From Collybia mongolica (taxonomy: Eukaryota; Basidiomycota; Agaricomycetes; Agaricales; Clitocybaceae), in contig JAAXNY010000007.1 in NCBI GenBank assembly GCA_013420905.1, positions 248,001 through 312,000 on the forward strand: a DNA stretch of 64,000 bases, written 5' to 3'. Positions 49,223 to 59,095 of the stretch are shown here, in pieces (position 1 is the stretch's first letter; the number at the start of each line of letters is the position of its first letter). The notes under the pieces are model-generated. The model saw only the letters and a list, made by a program, of their open reading frames with translations, had not been told where the DNA came from and ran no database searches. A program made the position numbers and the translations under genes.

Positions 49223-49857
49223 ATGTCGTCCCCACAATCCGAATTATTTGACGATGTCGACTGGGACATGTTCACCCCCACTGAATCCGAATTCTCGTAC
49301 GTATATATTAATCTTTCAAAACGAGATCCCTATCTAATCGCGCCACACAGTACCAACCCCATTGACACCGTCAAAGCTATGCACCATGAATTCCTGAAAG
49401 CATTGTAAGGCGCCAATCTACTCATACGCCACCCGCTCTGACCTTTCTTTCCAGCCTTGAACTCGATCTCGAGTCAAATCCTCCGCCTGAGCCACTCACA
49501 GACGAAATTCGCCAAAAACGCATGGAAGAGCTATCTATACTCTATCCATTACCCTCTGAGGATCTACCCCTCGAACAGCAGTGGTGGCTCAACCTTCCCT
49601 CGTGCCAACAACAGCCCATGCTGGACGTCTACACCTGCGATCCCGCAAACGAGAACTCGCTATGCAGTTTGGGCATTTGCGCAGTATGCTGTCCACAGCC
49701 AGCTCTGACAGATATGGTTGAAGTCGCAGAAGACGATGCTTCTGATTTCACGGAGATCTTGGCCTCCTTTGGGGTTACAGTGGTACGGAAACCTAACACG
49801 GAAGAGGAGACGGCACCGTGGGACGAAAACCACAGTTGGGGCACGCAGTCTGATTGA
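49223..49857 (+). CDS. Small protein of unknown function
   Basis: Exons 49223-49296, 49351-49404 and 49455-49857 give 176 residues with all phases correct. Starts MSSPQSELFDDVDWDMFTP; the middle has a charged helix (TDEIRQKRMEELSILYPL); then a Cys-rich patch (DVYTCDPANENSLCSLGICAVCCPQP) that could bind a metal or form disulphides; then an acidic tail. No signal peptide or membrane segment. I do not recognise the family. Confidence 0.65.
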
Positions 49858-51324
49858 TTCTTGACTGAGGGCGATGTAGTTAATTATACCCGGTAGCCTG
49901 TATTATTTTCCCTTCATTTGTAGCAAATAGCATAACAGAACCATTCCATCGCTAGAGTAACTTATAAAATACCCCACACCTTCGGATTCGCTCCATGCCT
50001 TACGCATTTCGACTTGTTATCGATTAAAATGAATTTTCCTTACTCCAACCGCTAGGCCGCATTCGCCATTTTACTCACTCCTTTTACAACCGACGTGCGA
50101 AGCTGGGGTAAAATAGGCAATCAATGGAGCGCCTTCGATAAAAATTTTCTAGAGTATATGTTATTTTTATCCGTAACTGCTGCGGATTTCCGTAGTGGGT
50201 AGCTTGCAATCCCACCATTTCCTTTCCAGAACTAAACGACCAGTATTTTTGGTCGAAAAAAGAATCGTTCTGATGTTTCAAGGTGAATAAAAATAGACTT
50301 CTATCGATCTGTCATACATCCAACACGCACGGTTCTAGGACGAATCGGATCATAAAGGTCTCGCTCTTGATGCTGACTGCCAAAGTTGAGAAATATACCT
50401 GAAGATCATAATCAATTACGCAGGAATAACATCATAGACCATGGCCCCACGCGCTCCGAAAAACATGAATAGTTGACCTATCGCCGATACCCAAACACCA
50501 ATAACCGAACGTGGAAATACCAACGTAAGCTAGTGTGTCCCGAACAGTCGTATATGGTTAGTTCGCCTTAGAACCTTGTTCCAGTCAGCTCGCGTTCAGC
50601 ATAGAAGATGGAGGAGTTACTTATGGATGCACGGGTCGGCATAGTCCGAAGGCGAAATCATCAAGTCAAAAATCACATGACCGGCATCTTCCTGACAACA
50701 TTCCTCAAACTTCACCTCAAACGCCAACCAGTCGCAACCCCAGGTACTCCTGGAGTCTTCTAAGTTTGGTACTTACATTTATTATCTCGGTATCACTCAT
50801 GATATCATGAATGTAGTAATTCATGACGATCACAATATAATCACAATCTGCAACACAATCACCTGGTTTTCCCAACATAGGGCATTTCCGAGGAGAAATG
50901 ATGGATCAGCGTAGCTTCGATCTGTCAAGGTCAAACTGTTGGGTTACCGTCATCTCAATGCAGTTACAGCGTTTCAGGATGTTCTCTCGCGTACTGTTGA
51001 TGCTCTCAAAACTTCAAAAACTCTGTTGCCCCACCGTCACAAAAAGGCACGATACTATATATTCCCCCTAAATACCCGACACTTCTTCCGGTATATCGGT
51101 TAACTTCGTGGACAGTGCGGCATTTATTTGATGGTCGTAGGGCTCAGGCATGACCATGGGTTTGTACGACGGCCCCGTTTCATCATTAACATATAGATGA
51201 TGGCTTTCTGTCAATCCCCGTCTTTTGTCCGCAACATCTGTTGCACTAGTGCTTCGACCATCCACTATCTTTGCTACTCTCTATTTTTACGACTTACGCA
51301 TCCCTTGTGGACCATTTTTGGAAA
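49858..51324. other. Intergenic, no gene recognised
   Basis: Short open frames on both strands have no family features. Nothing supported. Confidence 0.5.
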
Positions 51325-52836
51325 ATGACGACTCGTCCTAGCCCGCTGGATGGCACGGCAGTTATTCCCCTTCCACCTGGTATGACGCTGGAGCAATTCT
51401 TTGCTTTTCAGTCGTCACTTGGTGAGTCTTATGTTCCTGATAGTAACACGTATGACCTTGGCTTATTGGTTGCGTTGATAAGTTTCTGTATCGATTACCG
51501 CTGCGATAGCCTTCGGACTTGTAGTGTGGGACTAGTGAGACAAGACATCATACCGAGTTCCAATTATAACTAACGGCACTATTGTCAGCTTCTACTTACT
51601 ACGGCAAGAATACACTCTTTACCGTGTATCCAAAGTAGCCGAATGGAAGACCTTAGCTCCCTGGTCGTACGTTTCGATTGACATCCTTTCCTCCTTCCCC
51701 TCTGACATTAGAACTAGCTTTGTCGCTTTACGATGCTCTGGAGTCGTATCAATTCTGGCATCCCTCTGCATGTCGAGCTTTCAGAGCGCCCATTGTCAAC
51801 TAGGCGCCTCCATCTTCCAAGCTGGAGCGGTAGTCGTCATCGCCTCAACTGGTATCGCCTTTGGATACCGCATAATCAATATTTGGAACAACCAGAGGGT
51901 GGTTTCTATGGTTGTGGGATGCTTATATGTCACGATGGTAACTTCCTGGGTAAGTTAATTACCAATCGAGACAATCAGGTGGCTTATTACAAGTAGGTTG
52001 CTGTAGCTTCGCAATATCGTGCTGTGGACGGTCCCCCCACGCCTTTTGGCTCGAATTGCAGAACGATGCCTTTCATTTCTTGGGCTCCAATAAGCCATGC
52101 AAGCTCAGCTGTTTTCAATATTGCGGTTCTCATTATGGGTACATTAAAATCCGTCGATCAACGTGCCCAACAATCTCGCATCAACTACCTCGCTTACCGC
52201 AACTCCATGATATACATCGCGATCACAACCGCAACCAGCGTCACAGTCCTCGTGGTCCAGTCCCTAGACTCGGATTATCAGGTGATAAAGCACGCGATGC
52301 TCCCATATTCGACTCTTATTACAGCCACAATGGGCGCCCGGGTTTTCTTGAACTTGAAGTTGGCGAAAGTGATGAGCGGAACGATGCGTGATTATCGCCT
52401 TGCCGCTGCGCCCTCACGAGGGCAGACGCTCCACGATATAGATAAAGCTGTACACTCCACGCCCTCTGCCAATCAGGATAACACCCCGATTGAACTGGAT
52501 GTCAAATTAGCAGGCAACCCATATACGACGTTCCCCTCCCCACCGTTCCCGACATCAACTCTTGATTCTGCTCCAGAAGTACTTCCGAAAGTATCGCATG
52601 GTAGGCCACCTCAGAACCCATACACCTCGTTCCCCTCTCCACCGCCAAACGATTCTACTTCTGATCTGAGTTTTCCATCTTCGAAAACATCAGGCACGGA
52701 ATCTTTACTTTCGGTCGTCTTCGCCGCCCCAGGAAAACACGGCTCGCCTGCATCGTTCAAATCCAGGTTCTCCTTACCTGAACTTGGAAGAAAAAGGAAA
52801 GATGCGCAATCTGAGCATCAGTCAGGCTGGGTGTGA
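51325..52836 (+). CDS. Multi-pass membrane protein of unknown function
   Basis: Starts MTTRPSPLDGTAVIPLPPGMTLEQFFAFQSSL and, after short introns, continues AFGLVVWDYFYLLRQEYTLYRVSKVAEWKTLAPWS, then several hydrophobic spans (SGVVSILASLCMSSF; FQAGAVVVIASTGIAFGY; VVSMVVGCLYVTMVTSWV; SSAVFNIAVLIMGTL; SMIYIAITTATSVTVLVV), and a Ser/Pro-rich cytoplasmic tail with two NPYT(T/S)FPSPP repeats. The layout, 5-7 TM spans with the tail, is that of a common but uncharacterised Agaricomycete plasma-membrane family. Exon borders near the first TM are uncertain. Confidence 0.7.
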
Positions 52837-53767
52837 GCGATATGAGAGATTCTTCTTTGGCTCGGACAATTCCTTTTCATAGCGGAGATCGGATGGGCTT
52901 GAGGTGGATCGAGACTCCTGGTCTCTGAAGCATTGATATTACGACTTCGTATTAATCTATACCTGTCTCAGTTCTATGTAGTCATCATGCTCTGGTCTAT
53001 AATCAGTAGCCGAGCTTGTTCCCACATGACCCCAGAATTTAAACGTCGCTCCGGGGTTAACCGACCATTTCGTCTTTGTCAACTTCAGCTCTGTGGTCAG
53101 GCGACCTGTACTGAAGTAACGCTTACTAGCTTCACGGTCGTATGGTAACGCGCAAGTCAGCGATGCAGCTCTTTTTACAGCTGTGCAAAACCTTGAAGTC
53201 CAGACGGCCCCAAGATCTGTCATGGCTGTCAGTGTAAAACGACCTGTTCAATCGAATATAGTGCTGAATCGTTGAGAGGCGAGTGGGCGCTCTTCAGGAA
53301 TCCCATCACTCATCCATTTTCATCCAGAAGATCTCACGGTATGTACTCGCATGGATAATCCGGAGTAACATTGCAATAGAAATCGATATACATGTTATAC
53401 GTTCAAGTAGGTAAATAGTGAATCAGACTTTGCCATACCCCGCAATTCCGGCATTGTGAATAAAGGGATATCCTCCCGGGCCTCCCGGATCCCCATACCC
53501 ACTGTTACAGTGGACACGTGTATTTCGGGCCTTTGATCAACTAGCTGTCTGCCACTCATGTCACACAGCATGCCAGGATACAGATGGACTTTCAGTTGTT
53601 TCTGACAGCCCCCAATAACTCGATGCCAAGCCCATATGGCCTCGCGTTAAATACAGGTGGGGATGAGGGAACTAAACGTCTGGCTTTCGCTTTCATTTCC
53701 ACCACTTTGGCTTTTCATTTCTTTGAATTCACTCATTATTCACCTCTCGTTGACGAGACTTTTCAGA
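52837..53767. other. Intergenic, no gene recognised
   Basis: No coding sequence can be supported. Confidence 0.5.
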
Positions 53768-55489
53768 ATGCTCGTAGCCATCCCTTTCGTACTTTCTTTA
53801 TTGACTAATAGCGGTCGTGCTGCTCCTATCGTCAAACCCTGTGTCCCCGGTGATACTTCAATTTGTGCACCCTCCGCCGGTTGCTCGAGCGAAGGTAGGA
53901 CCGCTCGCTGATGCCTAGGCCACATGCTTTCTAACATTCAATGTCCATAGGCTTATGTCCTGGTGTCCTTGCTAAACGATCTATATATGCCAGACATGAT
54001 GACTTCGGCGATTTCTTAGGTGGAGGCCACGATTTCAGTGGTGTTCATGAATTTGGTGGGACTGATGACTTCAGCCATATCGGCAGCAGTAGCGACATCA
54101 TCACCGTTGACGAGATTGGTGGGTTTGGGAGTAGCGATGACTTCATTAGTCACAGTGGCAGCAGTCATCTCGGTAGTATTGACGAGTTTGGCGGGTTTGG
54201 TAGTGGCGACCACTTCAGTGGTTTCAGTGGCGGCGAAGGTTCACACTTCGGTGGTATAGATGAATCAAGCCTCGGCAGTTCTGGCGGCGATTCTGTTGTC
54301 GTAGATGGCTCAAGCACCGATGACTCCCTAGACGGGTTTGACAGTAACGTAAACTTGGGTGACGCTGGTGCCAACGCAAGTAGTGCCACCGACGACGGCA
54401 CGGACCTCAATGCTGACCCCAGTGATGACATTTCTGACTCCGGCGACGACACAATGGGCGCAGTTGACGATGGTTCTGACGCAACCGACTCTGCCGGAGC
54501 CGGTATGCCATTTATTCCGTTGCGTATTAAAAATTTCTTATTCCCGTTCCACAGATGATTCAACCGACGGAAGTGACGCTACCGCAGACCCTACTGCTGT
54601 TGCTGACGACGCCTCGGCGTCTAATACAACTACAACAGACCCCACCGCCGTTGCTGACGACGCCTCAGCATCTAATGCAACTACCACAGACCCCACTGCT
54701 GTTGCTGACAACGCCTCAGCATCTAATACAACTACCGCAGACCCCTCTGCCGTTGCTGACGATGCCTCGGCGTCCAGTAACACTACTTCGGACCCCAGTG
54801 CTACTGCTGACTATGCCACCACGTCTGATGCACCTGCTGCCGGCAACGCTTCTACATCTGACGCCTCCACCAAAAATGCCCGCGCTGTTAGTGCCACAGA
54901 CTCAGCCGCGCCCGCTGCACCCACTCAGAACGGCACCTCTGCAAGTTCTACCGCTGCTGGTGCCCAAGCCCAAACTTTGGTAGCTGATGGAAGCTGCGCT
55001 GCAGGAGGTATCAACTCCGCTACCGTTAATCTTATCAAGGAATTTGAGGGATTCGTCGCCTCTCCTGCACCTGATCCAATAGGTCTGCCGACCGTCGGAT
55101 TTGGACATCTCTGCAAAAGCGACGGGTGTACCGAGGTTCCATTCTCCTTCCCCCTTTCTGAAGACAACGCCGCCTCCCTCCTCCAAACCGACGTCAAACA
55201 GTTCGTCTCTTGCGTCAACACAGCGGTCAGCAACTCCGTCACGCTAAACGATAACCAAGTCGGCGCACTCACTGCATTCTCGTTCAACATCGGCTGTGCG
55301 GCATTAAAATCATCGACTTTGGTGACGCGCCTCAACGCAGGAGAGGACCCCAACACCGTTGCCGCTCAGGAACTTCCAAAATTCAACAAAGCTGGAGGGA
55401 AAGTTCTGGGTGGCTTGACTCGCCGTCGTGCCGCCGAGGTTGCTCTCTTCCAGACTGCCTCGTCTGTTGTAGCTCACCCTTGCACTTGA
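53768..55489 (+). CDS. Secreted GH24 (phage-type) lysozyme with repetitive linker
   Basis: Exons 53768-53894, 53951-54502 and 54555-55489 give 537 residues in phase. A signal peptide (MLVAIPFVLSLLTNSGRAA) leads into a short Cys-containing segment, then a Gly/Ser/Asp/Phe-rich repeat region (DDFSHIGSSS, IGGFGSSDDF, DEFGGFGSGDHF), then an Asp/Thr/Ala-rich 17-residue tandem repeat, and a C-terminal GH24 domain of about 160 residues: NLIKEFEGF (catalytic Glu), DPIGLPTVGFGHLC, LSEDNAASLLQTD, LNDNQVGALTAFSFNIG, RLNAGEDPNTVAAQELPKFNKAGGKVLGGLTRRRAAEVALF. It cleaves bacterial peptidoglycan. The fold is typical of phage and bacteria and reached fungi by transfer; the linker should keep the domain away from the wall. 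Confidence 0.92.
54587..54841 (+). repeat. Five in-frame 51-bp repeats in the lysozyme linker
   Basis: Each unit encodes a variant of DPTAVADDASASNTTTT. Units 1-3 are close to identical; units 4 and 5 have drifted. Five units of 17 residues account for 255 bp. Confidence 0.85.
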
Positions 55490-55930
55490 GTTCGTCAACG
55501 AGGGGAGATCGGACTCTGATTCCTACCAGGGACATCTGAGACTAGATATTCATGTATTGTAAGGCTATGCCGCTATTAATTAATTGTATTTGCCAGACAA
55601 CAACGAGGGCAGTTTCCTATTGCAATTAAGAAGAGTTTCGGAGGGAGAATCAGGGAGTACTACGGCGAGCAAGGGCGGCCGCGTGTAGTGGGTACCCTTT
55701 ATGAATCGTGCAGTAATTGGTATTAAGAACCAAGCCGAGGATTAAGTCAGGACAGAAAGATATGTTTTTTTATTCAAATGTACTCGAGATACAATTCGAG
55801 GCTTATATGGGTGTATATGTATGTAAATCATAGATAGATGGGATGATGATGAGGAGATATGACGGATTGACATTTCTTTCGGCCTGGCATAGCTCAGCGC
55901 TAAGCTATACCAGGCCGAGAGAAAGGTCAA
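55490..55930. other. Intergenic, no gene recognised
   Basis: 3' flank of the lysozyme gene. No coding sequence can be supported. Confidence 0.5.
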
Positions 55931-56485
55931 AGTATAGAATAGGCTAGGAATGGGGGAGATTAAAAGAAAATAGGGTAATGGGTATAGAGTATATGGTGGT
56001 CAAGATCGAATCGCGACGGATAGAGGAATGTGTAGGGTGGCGGTAAGGATGGAAGCTCGTTGGGCCAATCCGGGGGTTCACGGTGGTACCGCAAGACGAG
56101 CAATTGATAAAGATGAACGATTGAAGGGAGAGAGGCGACTCGAATTTAACGAATTAGCTAGAGTCGTCGAACGTTTGCCGCAGGAAAGGGGTAAGGTAGA
56201 GGATAGCGTAGATGAGGTGAAGGATGGGGCAAGAGAGCAATGGTGTTCATCCAGAGATTCGACTAGACCACTGAATTTTGACCAGAAAAGCAGGGAAGGG
56301 AGGTATTAGCGACGCCAAGGAGGTAAATGAGCGACTCTTGAATTGGCGAAGCATAGAGAAGTGGGCTGAAGTCGGCGGCGTGGCTAAGGGTCGCAAAGGG
56401 GTCCTTCAGGAAGGGGGCGAAGAAGAACTGGCAGACTCGAGGAAGATCAATGAAGGCCTCTCTAGTCGTAAAGGTAGGAAGAGAG

Positions 56486-57781
56486 TGGTTGGAGTTTGGC
56501 GGTTTGGCAAGGACCACCAAGCTCCGCCCACGGTAAACAGGAAGCGTAAAAAGCGTCGGCGATGTCACGGGAGAAAATGAACACTCTTGAGATAGCGACG
56601 CACGGGAAAGTGGCTTGGGTTCGGTGGTGTGGCTAGGGCCTCCGAATGCTTGAAATGTCAAACCACCGTCGAAGAAGATGTGGAACGAGATTAAAAGGAT
56701 GTAAAGTAGAGGGTATAGGGTTTGGGTATACGATGGTCGAGTCAGGTAAACAAGGGTGAAGGAACGCGTAGGGGGGCGAGAGATATGGAAGTTCATTGGG
56801 CCTCCGGAGGTTCATGGTGGCACGGGCGGGAAACAAGCAATAGAAGAGTGCAGGGGAGAACGGATGAGAGGACCGGCAGGAAACAAACAATAGAAGTGTG
56901 CAGGAGAGAAGGGGCAGGAATGATGTGGATCGAGTTTGGCGGGTTGGCTAGGACCGTCAAACGCTTGCCACAGAAGGAGGTGGATGATTGCATGTACGAA
57001 GCTTGAGCGAAATTGGCTCAGGTTCGGCGGTATGGCTAGGACCGTCGAACACTGGCAATGAGATGTCGGGAGAGAGAAGTTGGTCGTGTCAAGGCAGATC
57101 AGCGAAGAACTCTTGAGAGGGTGTATGCACGGCCAGAATTGTCGAGGTGGATTGGAGGATGATTGCGCGATGGCGAGAATGATAATGGAGAAGAAGAGGA
57201 AAGGGGGGTTGGAGGTTTGACGGCAGGCGCCTCAATACTTGAATGCGTCCTAACAAGCTGAGATTAACTGGAAGGATTACGGTCAACTAGAATCTAGTGA
57301 CCCATAAGGAGCGACGGCTTACATTGAACCCGGTCGACCGTCGACCCTCCATCCAACTCCTCGGGTATTGGGTTGCTCTTCAGTGTCCTGCGGGCTTGAG
57401 CTGAGACTCCGCACACTCTATGTTCTGATAATTCACCGAGTTAGAACGACGAGATGTCAAGGCGAAGGGGAAGTATCTGACCATGCAAATGGAAAGAGAC
57501 GGCTCTTCAGTGTACCGCGGGCTTGAGCTGAGGCACCGCACACTCTGTATTCTAAAGATCGCCTAGTCAGAACAACGGGAAGTGTGAATTATGGCGACTA
57601 GGTAGCGATCGTCTTACCTTGGGTATGCAAAGAAACTGCTCTTCAGTGTTCCGCGGGCTTGAGCTGAGTCACCGCACACTCTATGTTCTGATCGTCACCA
57701 ACGGAGATCAATGAAGAACTCATAATGGGCGAGCGATGGAGGATATGGCTTAGGTTCAGCGGTTTGGCTAGGACCGTCGAA
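56486..57781 (-). repeat. Five 36-nt copies of a second motif
   Basis: Copies at 57746-57781, 57014-57049, 56926-56961, 56611-56646 and 56486-56521 have no indels. On the minus strand one frame reads FDGPSQTAEPKP, FDGPSHTAEPEP, FDGPSQPAKLDP, FGGPSHTTEPKP and LGGPCQTAKLQP. The motif also folds as a stem around a TCCTAGCCA loop. A sixth, degenerate copy is at 56136-56171. Confidence 0.65.
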
Positions 57782-58192
57782 TGTTAGCCATGGGGGGTAG
57801 GAAGGGGGCGAGTTTTTAGGAATGTGGGGATGGGGGACTGGAAGGGTCTTAGTTTGACGGGGGACGTTCCAAAAGTTATATCAAGCTTGTACGGGTCCCA
57901 CAAAGCACTGATTGACTGGAGGGTCAATATCGATTAGAGCGCAACGAAGTGGGGAAGAGGTGATGACTAACATTGGACTGTTAGACCGTCCACCCTCTGT
58001 ATGTACAACCCTTCATGAATCGGCGTGCTCTTCAGTGTTCCGCGGGCTTGAGCTGAGACACCGCACACTCTGTGTTCTGAAAAATCGCCCAGTCAGAACA
58101 GCGAGATAACATACATGTCATGCCGCCTTACCTTTGATAAGAAAAGGAATACTCTTCAGTGTCCCGCGGGCTTGAGCTGAGGCACCGCACAC
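57376..58192 (-). repeat. Five copies of the 51-nt core motif
   Basis: Copies at 57376-57426, 57503-57553, 57639-57689, 58028-58078 and 58152-58192 (last shorter). They share CTCAGCTCAAGCCCGC and are free of indels. Spacings are 127, 136, 389 and 124 nt. Most of the differences among copies are concentrated at third positions of one frame. Confidence 0.8.
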
Positions 58193-58421
58193 TATATCTA
58201 ATCCCCGTTGGAAGTCAGTTCATTCATCTAACAAACAGCGATCAAGTAGCCTTACTGTAGGCATAGTTTGAATAATGGTTGGGAGGAGAGCAGCGCAAAG
58301 CCGCCCTCCTCCCGCTAGGATTTGGAGCGTTTAGCGTGTTCCGATGAGAGAAGTGCGATAAGAAGAAGGAATGTGGGGTGTAAAGTGAAGAGATATTGTG
58401 CATTTACCACTCCTTTTATAG

Positions 58422-58430
58422 CTTTCTAGA
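58422..58430 (-). promoter_or_regulatory. TATA box of the repetitive transcription unit
   Basis: TATAAAAGG on the minus strand, followed after about 160 nt by the first proposed intron and a GGGAGGAG...CTCCTCCC hairpin near 58277-58316 in the presumed 5' UTR. Confidence 0.45.
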
Positions 58431-58734
58431 GGCATTTCGATCGTTTATGTTTTGGAGAGTTTTGAACAAACATCGCCACACGCGACCGCGTCTCTTTTAC
58501 CGTGACAGCGTGTGACAGGTGTGACGGTTCGCGTCACCTCTTGGCGCCCATGCACCCGACAAGGATTCCAATCAAATCTGATGCGCCTTGAAGAAGGATG
58601 AAGCGGCGCGAAAGGCACAACAAACTTCGAAACAGCGTGGCGTGGAGCTCAAAAACCGGTCGAAGCGGGGCTAGAAACTGAAGGTGGTGGGCGGCGGCGA
58701 GGATCACGCTCGTACTTTCGGGGAGGCAGTTACA

Positions 58735-59095
58735 TCCAAGGTGATTCGTATGAACCACGCCTAACGACGCTAGCTGGTAAGTTCCGTCATACATGGTGTT
58801 TTGGCGATTACTTTGAACATAAGCCCCTGCAGAATCAATCGGTGGTGCAGTCGCGACGCATGCCTAACCAGCCCCATGGCGAAGCGAGCCCAAGGATGCA
58901 AGATAGTTGAGAAGCCAGATATTCCATCGAAGCATGATAGCACGATAACAAACATCAAGCTCGACAGATTTGCGCCCAAGGTTATTTGTATGAAGCGCGC
59001 CTAATGACGGCTAGTAAGTTCCGTCATATATGGCTTGTTGGCGATTACTCTGAGCATAAGCCCCTGCGAGGTCAAATCGTGGGTGCAGGTCGTAT
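58735..59095. repeat. Direct repeat of about 120 bp
   Basis: 58735-58858 and 58975-59095 share CCAAGGT.ATT.GTATGAA, GCCTAA.GACG, AAGTTCCGTCATA.ATGG, GGCGATTACT and CATAAGCCCCTGC. No coding sequence; the copies differ at about a fifth of positions. Confidence 0.7.

Larger units (their letters stand above)
55931..58430 (-). other. Repetitive, apparently spliced minus-strand transcription unit, unknown
   Basis: The minus strand has a TATA box (58422-58430), then five copies of a 51-nt core with flanking introns of 55-66 nt (57425-57481, 57552-57617, 58077-58131) and short exons (57482-57551 and 57618-57687, both 70 nt; 58132-58191, 60 nt). The introns have GT (one weak GTCAGA) ... AG borders and a CTGAC/CTAAC branch site. 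Further on are five indel-free copies of a second, 36-nt motif. Larger blocks are duplicated too (57240-57690 resembles 57880-58200). I do not recognise the product and cannot say whether it is coding. Confidence 0.5.

Noticed and set aside
56136..56171. Sixth copy of the 36-nt motif
   Set aside because: Spacing and position fit, but it reads FDDSS then a stop and the stem is lost, so I treat it as degenerate.
56263..56796. 177-residue open frame on the minus strand in the repetitive unit
   Set aside because: It spans copies of the 36-nt motif in different frames and has no family features; more likely chance openness in a pyrimidine-rich strand.
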